A stretch of 64,000 bases of DNA from Leeuwenhoekiella aestuarii (lineage in GTDB: Bacteria > Bacteroidota > Bacteroidia > Flavobacteriales > Flavobacteriaceae), in NCBI RefSeq assembly GCF_004104055.1, contig NZ_QOVJ01000009.1:43385-107384 (forward strand). The letters run 5' to 3'. Below, in pieces: positions 1-9,016 of this stretch. A program made the translations under genes and the position numbers. The notes beneath the pieces were generated by a model. That model searched no databases. It saw nothing but the letters and a program-made list of their open reading frames with translations, and was not told the origin of the DNA. How positions within the stretch are numbered: the stretch's first letter is position 1; every line of letters begins with the position of its first letter.

Positions 1-541
1 CATCTGCACCAGTTAAAACTTCTGGATTTTCACGAGGATCCGCAGTTGTATCTCTAAATGGAACCTGGCCAAAATTATCGAGAATTACAAACATACCTAA
101 AGCACGTAAGAAAGATGCTTGGGCACGAGATTCATCTGAAGAAGCGGATCTTTCATCTAATACAGTACTTGAAGTTAACTGTAACTCATTCCACTGGTCA
201 AAGACTGTTCTTATATACTGATGATCTGCAGTCCAGGTATGCTGATGCATTTGTCTCCAGATACCGTTATCCCCCCAGTCAGAACCTCTAGTAGGTACTA
301 ATTGTGCATCTGTAGTAACTTCACTTAGGGCATATAAGTTAGCCTGATCTCCAACGTAACCTTGAATATTATTATACATTCCGCTTACAGTACTGGCTGC
401 TTCATCAGCAGTTGGTATACCCGTAAAGCCATCTGTAAGTATCGAATCTGTCTCTTCAATTTCTAAGTCAGTACAAGCTGTAAAAGCCGCTGCTGTAAGA
501 AAACTGAGAAAGACCAATTTAATTTGTTTTGTTCTTTTCAT
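1..541 (-). CDS. SusD/RagB-family nutrient-binding lipoprotein (N-terminal part, cut by window edge)
   Basis: The minus frame opens with ATG at 541 and stays open to base 1, giving about 180 N-terminal residues; the rest lies outside the window. Residues 1-23 are a lipoprotein signal ending in the lipobox LTAAAFTAC, and the acidic stretch after Cys23 (TDLEIEETDS) resembles the surface-export signal of Bacteroidetes lipoproteins. The segments DEAASTVSGMYNNIQGY and SRAQASFLRALGMF fit the helical TPR-like N-terminal part of SusD/RagB proteins. The family binds oligosaccharides or other nutrients on the outer face of the outer membrane as a lid on the SusC transporter. It follows the SusC gene by 18 bases and is surely co-transcribed with it. 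Substrate cannot be told from what is visible. Confidence 0.9.
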   Translation of the reverse strand, partial: MKRTKQIKLVFLSFLTAAAFTACTDLEIEETDSILTDGFTGIPTADEAASTVSGMYNNIQGYVGDQANLYALSEVTTDAQLVPTRGSDWGDNGIWRQMHQHTWTADHQYIRTVFDQWNELQLTSSTVLDERSASSDESRAQASFLRALGMFVILDNFGQVPFRDTTADPRENPEVLTGAD

Positions 542-559
542 TTTATCAATTTTTTATAA

Positions 560-3500
560 TTAAAACTTAGCGTTTAATCCTATTGTTACTGTAGTGGGTC
601 TTGGGAAAGACGTATAGTCTATTCCTGCACTTGGAATACCGCTACCAAAATCACCTGTAGTAGATGACACTTCTGGATCAAGACCGCTGTAACCGGTGAT
701 TAAAAATAAATTTTGACCAGTAACATTTACTCTGAGTGATTGAACTGCAGATCCTTCGCGCATAGGGACATTATAGCCTATAGACGCATTTTGAAGTCTT
801 ACAAAATCACCACTTTCTAAGTAAAGGGTTGAAACTTCCTGAGAAACAAGGGCCAATCCATCTGGAGTGGCATTTCTTGAAGTAAGAAAAGTAGGTCTGT
901 TAAGAAACGCATTCGCTGTATTGTTATACACATAAAAACCAAACTGACCGGTAAAGAAGGTTGAGAAGTCCCAGTTTTTTACACTTAAATTAAGTGATAA
1001 ACCTGTATTCCAATCTGGTAATGCATCTTTTCCAACAAAATCTTTATCATCTGCAGAAAAGTTAGGAGTACCATCAGCATCCTCAGCATATTCAGCCATA
1101 TAATACGAAAATAATGATCTTCCCTCTCCAAGTCTTTGTACAAATGCACCAGTAAGACCAGGACCATTTACCTCACCAAAATTAGCGACGGCACCATTTA
1201 GGCCAGTTACTTCATTGTGGTTGTATGAAATATTAAATGAAGCAGAAAAATTCACATCTTCAGTTTGAATCAAGTCATAGTTAAGGGCTAATTCAACCCC
1301 TTTGTTAATTACCTCACCATCTTCTAAGTTTACGAATCTGAATGGATCAAAAGCTGGTGCCGGAGCCGGAGATCTAAATAAAAGATCTCGTGTAGCTTTG
1401 CGATATAGGTCAAGCGAACCATTAAAGCGGTCGTTGTTAAAACCAAAGTCAATACCAAAGTTTAAATCAATTGTAGATTCCCATTTAAGATCTGGGTTTT
1501 GTACCGCTACAGTTTCTAGACCAGGTCTGTTAACTGTCCCGTCATCCGTAATAGAAGGACCACCAAAACGCTGTCTGTTTAAGTACTGAGCATAACCCAG
1601 GCCTTCCTGATTACCAGTAGAACCTGCACCTACTCGAAGTTTAAGCGTAGAGAATGCATCACCTACGAAATCTTCATCACCCAGTTGCCATGCAAATGCT
1701 GCAGAAGGGAAATAACCATACTTGTTGTTTTCGCCAAAACGCGAAGAACCATCAGCTCTCATCGTTGCAGTAAGTAAATATTTATCAGCAAAAGTTAACT
1801 GAACACGTGCAAAATAAGATTGTAACTCATCTGTATTGTCAAAGGTATCTAACCACAATGATTCATATACACCGTTAAATGATGGTAAAACTCCAGAATC
1901 ATCAAATGGCATTAATGAATTTAGGAACGTGTTAGCACCATTAGAATCATATCCAAATTGCTGATAAGGGGTATTAATTAAACCACGTAAATCACTTACT
2001 GCACCTCTTAAAGTACTCTGCATGTCTACAAGGTTTGTAACTGGTGATCCATAACCCTGAGCATTAAAGCCCTGACGTCTGAAATCCTGAAACGAATAAC
2101 CAGCAAGTGCGTCAATCTTGAAGCCATCAAAATCTTTAGCATAACGCAGGGTTGTTTCTAGTAATTTACTGGTGTTTTCTAATGTGTTGTATGAAGCCTG
2201 ACCATTATCTGTAACCCTGTTAAAGTTATTGATATTAGGAGATACAGCAGCTTGAGCTTCTGCGTCAGATTTGTCATAACCTAAACTTACTTTACCGGTA
2301 ATTGCATCGGTAAATTTATATTCAGTTGATAGGTTTAACAGGTATCTGTTTGTATTTGTAATTGAGTAGTAATTATTAAGGTAGTTTGCAGGATTCAAGA
2401 GGTTTCCGGCAAAGAAAAACTCAGGGTCTGCGGGCCAAGTTGGATTAGCAGAGTAAGCAGCACCAATAAGGTTACCACTTGCACCTCCCTGACCACTAAT
2501 TGGTGGCGCTTCGTCATTTACACGAGAATAAGAAGCTTGGAGTGCAAAACTCAATTTATCATCAAAAAAACGTTGATTGGCATTAAGACGTGTAGTAATA
2601 CGCTCTTGTGATGAATTTTGAATAACACCTTCAATGTTTCCATAACTTACAGTTGCTCGTACATTACCTGAGTTGTAGTTATTAGAATAAGAAAGGTTAT
2701 TATTTGTAGAGATTGTTGAACGTGTAATATAATCCTGCCAGTCTGTTTCTGATCCAAAATCAAGATCATTAGCAATATCCTGACCTCTTAAGTCAGCAGT
2801 ATTAGCAAGAAATTCCTGAGCATTAAAAAGGTCATATTCTCTTGCTGGTGCAGAAAAGCTCATACTTGTAGACAGTTCAAATACACCACCCTGAGAGCCA
2901 CGACCACTTTTGGTCGTTACGATAACAACCCCATTAGCACCACGAGAACCGTAAATTGCTGTTGCAGAGGCATCTTTCAAGATAGATATGCTCTCAATAT
3001 CGTTAGGGTTGATAAAGTTTAAAGGGTTTCTGGTAGCGTTTGCACCATTTATAATATCACCACCTGATGGGGTTGTAGACTCACCAGAAAGTGGAATACC
3101 ATCAACAACAAAAAGTGGATTGTTATTAGAACGAATAGAGTTTGAACCCCTGATTCTAATGTTATTTCCAGCACCAGGTTCACCACTATTTTGTGAGATG
3201 TTTACCCCTGCCGTTTTACCTTGAATCAATTGTTCAGGAGAAGCGATAGCACCTTGATTAAATTCTTCTGCAGTAACAGAAGAAACAGACCCGGTTGCAT
3301 CACGTACAGTTGTAGTTCCATAACCAATAACCACAACCTCTTCAAGAGCTGCAGCATCTTCTTCTAGGGTTACACTAATAGTAGACCTGCCATTAACAGC
3401 AACCTCCTGTTGTGAAAATCCTACATAACTAAATACAAGTGTTGCATCTGAAGGAACATTGTTTAAGGTATAGTTACCATCAAAATCTGTTGTAGTGCCA

Positions 3501-3646
3501 TTTGTGGTTCCCTTGACTAGAACGTTTGCGCCAGGCAATGGGCCATTGGGTTCTGATACTGTTCCGGATACTGTTTGTGCTTGCGCCATACCTGCCAGTA
3601 AGAGCGAAGCGAAAAACAACATACTTCTAAGTATTACATGCTTCAT
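560..3646 (-). CDS. SusC/RagA-family TonB-dependent outer membrane transporter
   Basis: A 1028-residue protein if started at ATG 3646, where a signal peptide begins (MKHVILRSMLFFASLLLAGM, cleavage near AQAQ); the open frame reaches 3799 but the extra 51 residues look non-coding. Order: carboxypeptidase-regulatory-like domain (about 25-98), TonB-box-like EEVVVIGYG (102-110), plug domain (about 115-240) with the family signatures RIRGSNSI, NPLFVVDGIP and DASATAIYGSRGANGVVIVT, then a long beta-barrel ending in an aromatic-rich strand with terminal Phe. The family imports glycans or peptides across the outer membrane using TonB energy. It is upstream of the SusD gene and forms the usual SusCD pair. 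No degradative enzyme or regulator lies next to it inside the window, so the substrate is unknown. Confidence 0.93.
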   Translation of the reverse strand: MKHVILRSMLFFASLLLAGMAQAQTVSGTVSEPNGPLPGANVLVKGTTNGTTTDFDGNYTLNNVPSDATLVFSYVGFSQQEVAVNGRSTISVTLEEDAAALEEVVVIGYGTTTVRDATGSVSSVTAEEFNQGAIASPEQLIQGKTAGVNISQNSGEPGAGNNIRIRGSNSIRSNNNPLFVVDGIPLSGESTTPSGGDIINGANATRNPLNFINPNDIESISILKDASATAIYGSRGANGVVIVTTKSGRGSQGGVFELSTSMSFSAPAREYDLFNAQEFLANTADLRGQDIANDLDFGSETDWQDYITRSTISTNNNLSYSNNYNSGNVRATVSYGNIEGVIQNSSQERITTRLNANQRFFDDKLSFALQASYSRVNDEAPPISGQGGASGNLIGAAYSANPTWPADPEFFFAGNLLNPANYLNNYYSITNTNRYLLNLSTEYKFTDAITGKVSLGYDKSDAEAQAAVSPNINNFNRVTDNGQASYNTLENTSKLLETTLRYAKDFDGFKIDALAGYSFQDFRRQGFNAQGYGSPVTNLVDMQSTLRGAVSDLRGLINTPYQQFGYDSNGANTFLNSLMPFDDSGVLPSFNGVYESLWLDTFDNTDELQSYFARVQLTFADKYLLTATMRADGSSRFGENNKYGYFPSAAFAWQLGDEDFVGDAFSTLKLRVGAGSTGNQEGLGYAQYLNRQRFGGPSITDDGTVNRPGLETVAVQNPDLKWESTIDLNFGIDFGFNNDRFNGSLDLYRKATRDLLFRSPAPAPAFDPFRFVNLEDGEVINKGVELALNYDLIQTEDVNFSASFNISYNHNEVTGLNGAVANFGEVNGPGLTGAFVQRLGEGRSLFSYYMAEYAEDADGTPNFSADDKDFVGKDALPDWNTGLSLNLSVKNWDFSTFFTGQFGFYVYNNTANAFLNRPTFLTSRNATPDGLALVSQEVSTLYLESGDFVRLQNASIGYNVPMREGSAVQSLRVNVTGQNLFLITGYSGLDPEVSSTTGDFGSGIPSAGIDYTSFPRPTTVTIGLNAKF

Positions 3647-3699
3647 AAGTTTGAATTTTAATTGAATTATTGGTTTTTCCAAAAGTGTTTCTTGGTCAT

Positions 3700-3707
3700 C
3701 AAATTTA
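3700..3707 (-). promoter_or_regulatory. Candidate -7 box (TAAATTTG) for the SusCD operon
   Basis: On the minus strand the sequence reads TAAATTTG, matching the Bacteroidetes -7 consensus TAnnTTTG. It would give a leader of roughly 50 nt before the SusC ATG at 3646. No convincing -33 TTTG is placed at the usual distance, so this is a candidate only. Confidence 0.45.
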
Positions 3708-4117
3708 TATAAATAATTGAATAAATAAGGGTAACTACAACGTTTAAGTAACGAAATCGATATAGTTTTGAAAACTGTAAAAAATACGCTTATCCTCAAT
3801 ATATTATCAAATAACTAATAATATCTAATAATATAGTGAAAAAATTATGAAATATTCATACTGTTGAAATTTTCGCCTAAAAGAGTTTAGTGAATCTTGT
3901 GATTCTTTTTTTTTGAAAAAAATTAAAAGTAACCTCAAAAAAACATCTTAAATAGTACTTTTTTACCTGCACAAAACACCCTTTTTAATTCTTAAAACGT
4001 CAAATCTGTGTAACCTATAAATTAGAAATGTCTTAAAAGCTTATTTAATAAGGTACTAAATCGATTAAACGATTTTTAAATTTATAGCGGTTTAGGAATA
4101 GAAATCAAGCTTGGTGG
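3708..4117. other. AT-rich intergenic region between divergent SusC and flavoprotein genes
   Basis: About 400 bases with no credible coding frame. It holds the promoter regions of the two divergent genes. A short inverted repeat (GAATC-TTGT-GATTC, 3892-3905) followed by nine T residues reads like a weak plus-strand terminator, but its stem is only five base pairs and no plus-strand transcript upstream of it is evident. Confidence 0.5.
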
Positions 4118-4125
4118 TATCTTTG
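4118..4125 (+). promoter_or_regulatory. -7 box TATCTTTG placed for a leaderless transcript
   Basis: TATCTTTG matches TAnnTTTG exactly and ends only four bases before the ATG at 4130. In this phylum transcription starts a few bases past the box, so the start point would fall on or next to the A of the start codon. Confidence 0.6.
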
Positions 4126-4129
4126 TAAA

Positions 4130-5386
4130 ATGATTTACGATTCAATAATTATCGGAGGAGGGGCAGCCGGGTTTTTTACTGCAATTAATTTAGCTAAAAA
4201 CAGACCGGGAAGCTCAATTCTTATTCTAGAGCGAGGAGGTCAGGTTCTTGAGAAAGTGCGTGTTTCGGGCGGTGGTCGTTGTAATGTGACGCACGCTGTG
4301 TTTGAACCCAGGCCACTTACCGATTTTTACCCAAGAGGAAAAAGGGAGTTGCTGGGCCCTTTTCATACGTTTATGACTGGGGATACAATGGCTTGGTTTG
4401 AAGATTTAGGCATTCCTTTGAAAATAGAAGAAGACGGGAGGGTTTTTCCGCAAAGCGACAGTTCACAAAGTATTATAGATTGTTTTCTTGAACAGGCTTC
4501 GCACTACAACATAGCGATAGAAACTAAAATACCTGTGACATCATTAAAAAAAAATGATGATAATACTTTTGAATTAGGTTCTAAAAATTTCACTTATCTC
4601 TCCAGAACCGTTGTTGTGGCTACCGGGAGTAATCCTAAGATGTTAAAATTGCTAGAGGGAGCTCGGGTAAAAGTGACTTCCACTGTGCCATCTTTGTTTA
4701 CATTTAATATAAGAGATGAGCGTATCACAAGTTTAGCAGGACTTGCTACTCAAGCTCGAGTGAAGCTTTTAGATTTAAATAAAAAGTCATTACTTGTAAA
4801 TGAGGCACAAATTGACCACAACGGTACTGAAGGACCAGTTTTAATAACGCATTGGGGTATGAGCGGGCCGGGAATTCTTAAATTATCGGCTTGGGGTGCT
4901 CGCACTTTAAAAGCATCTAATTATGAATTTTTAATTGAGATTTCTTGGTTGCCAGATTATAATATAAATCAATTACGGGAAGCCTTGAGAGAATCAAAAT
5001 TTAATCTGGCAAAACAGACCGTTGCGAAGTGGGCTCCTTTTGATTTGCCTAAACGCCTTTGGCAAAGTTTGGTTAAAGCTTCAGGGATTTCTGATTCTTT
5101 AAAATGGGCAGATCTTAATAAAGCCATGCTTAATGATCTGGAGCAACAATTGCTAACGTGTCATTTTCGTGTAAGTGGAAAAAGTACTTTTAAAGAGGAA
5201 TTTGTGACTGCAGGGGGTGTTGATCTCACTGAAATTGATTTTAAAACATACCAAAGTAAAAAGATCAAGGGCTTGTATATGGTAGGTGAGGTACTCAATA
5301 TAGATGCAGTAACGGGAGGGTTTAACTTTCAAAATGCCTGGACGGGTGGTTTTATCGCAGCAAAGGCTCTGGCAGAAAGTCTTTAA
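4130..5386 (+). CDS. NAD(P)/FAD-dependent oxidoreductase, YhiN/HI0933 family
   Basis: A 418-residue flavoprotein. The Rossmann dinucleotide motif is at residues 8-14 (IGGGAAG), and the family signature RVSGGGRCNVTH at 44-55 marks the YhiN/HI0933/BaiN type. The C-terminus carries the second FAD-contacting motif (MVGEVLNIDAVTGG, then NAWTGGFIAAKAL). Length is normal for the family. Cytoplasmic; the physiological substrate of most members is unknown, although related proteins reduce double bonds in bile-acid or similar compounds. The start is fixed because the first beta-strand of the FAD fold begins at residue 3, leaving no room for a later start. Its end overlaps the convergent TspO gene by 4 bases. 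Confidence 0.88.
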   Translation: MIYDSIIIGGGAAGFFTAINLAKNRPGSSILILERGGQVLEKVRVSGGGRCNVTHAVFEPRPLTDFYPRGKRELLGPFHTFMTGDTMAWFEDLGIPLKIEEDGRVFPQSDSSQSIIDCFLEQASHYNIAIETKIPVTSLKKNDDNTFELGSKNFTYLSRTVVVATGSNPKMLKLLEGARVKVTSTVPSLFTFNIRDERITSLAGLATQARVKLLDLNKKSLLVNEAQIDHNGTEGPVLITHWGMSGPGILKLSAWGARTLKASNYEFLIEISWLPDYNINQLREALRESKFNLAKQTVAKWAPFDLPKRLWQSLVKASGISDSLKWADLNKAMLNDLEQQLLTCHFRVSGKSTFKEEFVTAGGVDLTEIDFKTYQSKKIKGLYMVGEVLNIDAVTGGFNFQNAWTGGFIAAKALAESL

Positions 5387-5859
5387 TTGAGACGCCAAAT
5401 CTCAAAATTGAGAGCTGTTGCATATGCTACCCATATTATATAGGGGATTAATAGAGTCGCCGCACTAGGATTCACTACTTTAAACCATTTAAAAGTAAAA
5501 AGTAATAGAATAAGCAAAGCCAAAATAATAATAAGTGCAGGTAATATAAGTTTAAGCCCGAAAAAAAATATAGACCAACTGGCATTTAATATAAGTTGAA
5601 AACCAAAATGATATAGAGCTGTTTTTACCCATTTATGGTAGAAACCTTTGTTCCAAACCATACCTGCTGCTACACCCATAAGTATATAGAGAAGCGTCCA
5701 TATGGGGCCAAATAACCAATTGGGTGGAGTGAAAAAAGGCTTTTCTAAATTAATATACCACACGTCAACGCTACTTTGAGTCGCTATTGCATCAAGAAAT
5801 CCCACGATTAAGCAAATCGTTACGGGTATTAAAATGCGTAAAGCCTTTTGTGTGATCAT
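5383..5859 (-). CDS. tspO: TspO/MBR-family membrane protein (tryptophan-rich sensory protein)
   Basis: A 158-residue protein of five predicted membrane segments, the usual size and topology of TspO/MBR. The family signature is clear in the first loop: KPFFTPPNWLFGPIWTLLY, followed by MGVAAGMVW. Family members bind tetrapyrroles and related ligands in the membrane and influence stress or pigment responses; the exact role here cannot be inferred. Transcribed toward the preceding flavoprotein gene, with stop codons overlapping by 4 bases, so the two mRNAs would be complementary at their ends. Confidence 0.9.
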   Translation of the reverse strand: MITQKALRILIPVTICLIVGFLDAIATQSSVDVWYINLEKPFFTPPNWLFGPIWTLLYILMGVAAGMVWNKGFYHKWVKTALYHFGFQLILNASWSIFFFGLKLILPALIIILALLILLLFTFKWFKVVNPSAATLLIPYIIWVAYATALNFEIWRLN

Positions 5860-5952
5860 TAGAACTGTACTTGTTACTAATTTAGAAAATAAATTTGAGT
5901 TCTTAATTCATTAAAAAATTGAGTTTAAACTTTCATAAGTTTTTAGAGACAG

Positions 5953-5960
5953 TATATTTG
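5953..5960 (+). promoter_or_regulatory. -7 box TATATTTG before mvaD, leaderless spacing
   Basis: TATATTTG fits TAnnTTTG and ends four bases before the mvaD ATG at 5965, the same spacing as at 4118-4125. No clear -33 element is visible. Confidence 0.6.
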
Positions 5961-5964
5961 CAGT

Positions 5965-7047
5965 ATGACAACTACCAAATTTCACCCTGAGGTCTACACT
6001 CAGGCACTGACAAGTGAGTCAGTGAGTTATGCTTCTCCTAGTAATATAGCTCTAATTAAATATTGGGGTAAACACGGTGTGCAAATACCTAAAAACCCTT
6101 CAATTAGTTTTACACTAGATACATGTAAGACCACAACTAAATTGAGTTATGTTAAGCGTGAAAAAATCACTGATGAATATGAGCTTAAGGTGATTTTAGA
6201 TGGAAAACACAAGCCTGGTTTTGAGCCTAAAATTTATCAATTCTTTGGGCGTATTCAATCATATCTACCTTTTGTAAAAGATTATGAGTTTACTATTGAA
6301 ACATCAAACAGTTTTCCTCACAGTTCTGGTATCGCTTCTTCCGCTAGTGGTTTGAGTGCTCTTGCATTATGTTTGATGGAAATGGAACGCGAAATGCAGC
6401 CAGAAATGACTTTGAAACATTTCAATCAAAAAGCTTCGTTTATTGCGCGGTTGGGTTCAGGAAGTGGTTGTAGATCTTTAGAAGGTCCCTTAGTTGTCTG
6501 GGGAGAACATGCAGAAATAAAAGGAAGCAGCGATTTATACGGAGTTCAATACCCTTATGAAATAAACCCGGTTTTTGACAACTATCAAGATGCTATTCTT
6601 TTAGTGGATAAAGGAGAGAAGCCGGTGAGTAGTACTGTGGGGCATAACCTGATGCACAATCATGCTTATGCTGCAAGTCGTTTTGAACAGGCTGTGGTAA
6701 ATTTATCTAAGCTCATTCCTATGTTAAAAACCGGAGATTTAGATGGGTTTGTGAGGCTGGTAGAAAGTGAAGCGCTTACGCTACACTCAATGATGCTTAC
6801 TAGTGATCCTTACTTTATATTAATGAAGCCAAACACACTTCATATTATAGATAAGATTTGGGAATATAGAAGAGAAACCGGTATACCTGTGTGTTTTACG
6901 CTAGATGCGGGTGCTAATGTTCATGTTTTATTTCCTGATAAAGATAAAGAGCAGGTTCATGAATTTATTAAAAATAATTTAAGTAAATATTGTCAGGATA
7001 ACAGGTATATTTTTGACAGTGTGGGAAGTGGCGCAATTAAGTTGTAA
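5965..7047 (+). CDS. mvaD: Diphosphomevalonate decarboxylase
   Basis: A 360-residue GHMP-superfamily enzyme that converts mevalonate 5-diphosphate to isopentenyl diphosphate with ATP, the last step of the mevalonate pathway. The N-terminal signature SPSNIALIKYWGKHG (24-38) is diagnostic for this decarboxylase, and the GHMP ATP loop is PHSSGIASSASGL (118-130). Length is a little over the bacterial norm because of an N-terminal lead of about 20 residues. It is first in a plus-strand group with a mevalonate-kinase-like gene (30 bases downstream) and a UbiA prenyltransferase, so the group covers isoprenoid supply and use. Confidence 0.93.
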   Translation: MTTTKFHPEVYTQALTSESVSYASPSNIALIKYWGKHGVQIPKNPSISFTLDTCKTTTKLSYVKREKITDEYELKVILDGKHKPGFEPKIYQFFGRIQSYLPFVKDYEFTIETSNSFPHSSGIASSASGLSALALCLMEMEREMQPEMTLKHFNQKASFIARLGSGSGCRSLEGPLVVWGEHAEIKGSSDLYGVQYPYEINPVFDNYQDAILLVDKGEKPVSSTVGHNLMHNHAYAASRFEQAVVNLSKLIPMLKTGDLDGFVRLVESEALTLHSMMLTSDPYFILMKPNTLHIIDKIWEYRRETGIPVCFTLDAGANVHVLFPDKDKEQVHEFIKNNLSKYCQDNRYIFDSVGSGAIKL

Positions 7048-7052
7048 CTTTG
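7045..7052 (+). promoter_or_regulatory. Possible internal -7 box TAACTTTG before the GHMP kinase
   Basis: TAACTTTG fits TAnnTTTG, overlaps the mvaD stop codon and lies 25 bases before the next ATG. It could give the kinase its own transcript. No -33 element was recognised, and the match may be chance. Confidence 0.3.
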
Positions 7053-7077
7053 CCAAGGCCTAATAACTAGTAGATTT

Positions 7078-8016
7078 ATGAAAGGACCTTTATTTTATTC
7101 AAAAATTCTTCTTTTTGGTGAGTATGGAATCATCAAGGATTCAAAGGGTTTATCTATACCTTATAACTTTTATAAGGGTGCTTTAAAAGTAGATGAAAAC
7201 CCAGATGAGATCGCTGTTAAATCTAATGAAAGTTTAGGTCGTTTTGCTGAGTATCTTCAGCAACTCCAAGAAAATCAACCGGAATTAGTGCAGTTTGATA
7301 TTGAAGCTTTAAAGGCCGATATAACCGAAGGTATGTATTTTGACAGTACTATTCCTCAAGGATATGGAGTGGGGAGTAGCGGTGCGCTTGTAGCTTCTAT
7401 TTACGATAAATATGCAAGTGATAAGATCACGATTTTGGAGAATCTTACCCGTGAAAAATTATTGACGCTTAAGCAGATTTTTGCGCAGATGGAGTCTTTT
7501 TTTCATGGAAAATCTTCTGGTTTAGATCCTTTAAATAGTTATTTGAGCCTGCCTATTTTGATCAATAGTAAAGACGATATAGAGCCTGCCGGAATTCCTT
7601 CTCAAACCGTTGACGGTAAAGGAGCAGTTTTTCTTTTAGATAGTGGTATTGTAGGCGAGACAGCGCCGATGATCAATATATTTATGGAAAGTATGAAGCA
7701 AGAAGGTTTTCGTAAAATGTTAAAAAATCAGTTTGTCAAACATACTGATGCTTGTATAGATGACTTTTTAAAGGGTGATGTAAAATCGCTTTTTGGTAAT
7801 GTTAAACAGCTTTCTAAAACGGTGCTTCGCAATTTTAAACCTATGATCCCTGCAAGTTTTCATGATTTATGGAAACAAGGCTTAGATTCTAATGATTACT
7901 ATTTGAAGCTTTGTGGTTCTGGAGGTGGCGGTTATATTTTAGGTTTTACCGAAGATATTGATAAAGCTCGTAGGTCACTTGATGGTCACAAGTTAGAAGT
8001 GGTCTATAACTTCTAA
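7078..8016 (+). CDS. GHMP kinase, mevalonate-kinase-like
   Basis: A 312-residue GHMP kinase. The ATP loop is IPQGYGVGSSGALV (92-105); the N-terminal strand YSKILLFGEYGII matches the KxxLxGEh opening of mevalonate kinases, and the third motif LCGSGGGGYILG sits near residue 280. Adjacent mvaD points to phosphorylation of mevalonate (or of phosphomevalonate). No separate phosphomevalonate kinase appears in the window, so which of the two steps it performs is open. Start at ATG 7078 gives the usual family N-terminus. Followed after 28 bases by the UbiA-type gene. Confidence 0.85.
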   Translation: MKGPLFYSKILLFGEYGIIKDSKGLSIPYNFYKGALKVDENPDEIAVKSNESLGRFAEYLQQLQENQPELVQFDIEALKADITEGMYFDSTIPQGYGVGSSGALVASIYDKYASDKITILENLTREKLLTLKQIFAQMESFFHGKSSGLDPLNSYLSLPILINSKDDIEPAGIPSQTVDGKGAVFLLDSGIVGETAPMINIFMESMKQEGFRKMLKNQFVKHTDACIDDFLKGDVKSLFGNVKQLSKTVLRNFKPMIPASFHDLWKQGLDSNDYYLKLCGSGGGGYILGFTEDIDKARRSLDGHKLEVVYNF

Positions 8017-8044
8017 GAATTATCTTCAATTAAAATACTCGTTT

Positions 8045-8959
8045 ATGTCTCGCATAAGCCGAAGAAATAAACTGTTACTTCTCAAATTTTTGAGTTTGTT
8101 TTCGGTGGTGCGTGGGTATAATATTCTCATTATTGTTTTAGCACAATACCTGGCCTCGATATTTATTTTATCGCCAGATAATCTACGTGCGCGAGATGTA
8201 GTGCTTGATCTTAATCTGTTTCTAATTGTATTGTCTACTTCTCTGGTTATCGCCGGGGGTTATATTATTAACAGTTTTTATGATAGTGCAAAAGATTTGA
8301 TCAACAGGCCTAATAAGACAAGGCTAGACCATATGGTGAGCCAAAAAAAAATACTCACTTTGTATTTTGTGCTCAATTTCATTTCAATCATTGTTGCTAG
8401 CTATGTTTCGTTCTTTGCAGTGCTGTTTTTCTCAGCATATATTTTCGGGATTTGGTTCTACTCCCATAAACTGAAGAAAGTTCTTTTTTTGGGAAATCTA
8501 ACTTCTGCATCTCTTGCGTTAACTCCTTTTTTTGCAGTATTTATTTATTACCGAAATTTTGAAAAAGTAATTTTTGTACACGCTTTGTTTTTAGGTTTGA
8601 TTATAATAATGCGCGAGCTTATTAAAGATCTGGAAAATATAAAAGGAGATATTGCCTTAGGTTATCATACGTTTCCAGTGATTTACGGAGAACGTTCTAC
8701 CAAAGCTTTAATAACATTGCTTGTGGGTATTACAGTAATTCCCGCTTTTTTACTCATTAACAATTTTGATGTAGGTTTGATGAGCTACTATTTTTATTTA
8801 AGTATGATTCTGCTGCTGGTTTTTTTATTCTGGTTGTGGAAGTCTAACGAAAAGTTGCATTACCTGCTTTTACACAATATTTTGAAGCTAATCATCGTGC
8901 TAGGTGTTTTTAGCATTTTGCTGATTGATACAGATGTTGTGATCAACCGTATTCTATAA
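8045..8959 (+). CDS. UbiA-family prenyltransferase (geranylgeranylglycerol-phosphate-transferase-like)
   Basis: A 304-residue integral membrane protein with about eight to nine hydrophobic segments. The first aspartate motif is NSFYDSAKDLINRP (76-89; N76, D80, D84) and the second is around KDLENIKGDIALG, matching the paired Asp-rich motifs that hold Mg-diphosphate in UbiA enzymes. The family attaches prenyl chains to aromatic rings or glycerol phosphate in the membrane. Bacteroidetes homologues at this locus are often named geranylgeranylglycerol-phosphate geranylgeranyltransferase, but acceptor specificity cannot be read from sequence. Placement after two mevalonate genes supports isoprenoid use. 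A hairpin terminator follows. Confidence 0.82.
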   Translation: MSRISRRNKLLLLKFLSLFSVVRGYNILIIVLAQYLASIFILSPDNLRARDVVLDLNLFLIVLSTSLVIAGGYIINSFYDSAKDLINRPNKTRLDHMVSQKKILTLYFVLNFISIIVASYVSFFAVLFFSAYIFGIWFYSHKLKKVLFLGNLTSASLALTPFFAVFIYYRNFEKVIFVHALFLGLIIIMRELIKDLENIKGDIALGYHTFPVIYGERSTKALITLLVGITVIPAFLLINNFDVGLMSYYFYLSMILLLVFLFWLWKSNEKLHYLLLHNILKLIIVLGVFSILLIDTDVVINRIL

Positions 8960-8962
8960 AAA

Positions 8963-8988
8963 AAAAGCCATCTGAAAGGATGGCTTTT
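8963..8988. terminator. Hairpin terminator after the mevalonate group
   Basis: Perfect 10-bp stem AAAAGCCATC / GATGGCTTTT with a 6-base loop; A-run and T-run flank it, so it can work in both directions. It separates the UbiA gene from the convergent small secreted-protein gene. Confidence 0.85.
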
Positions 8989-9016
8989 AAGGCTGATTCA
9001 AATAAACTAATTACTA

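Noticed and set aside
3892..3914. Plus-strand terminator of a small RNA antisense to the SusC leader
   Set aside because: The stem has only five base pairs and no plus-strand promoter was seen before it; attractive given antisense RNAs known at some SusC genes in Bacteroides, but not supportable here.
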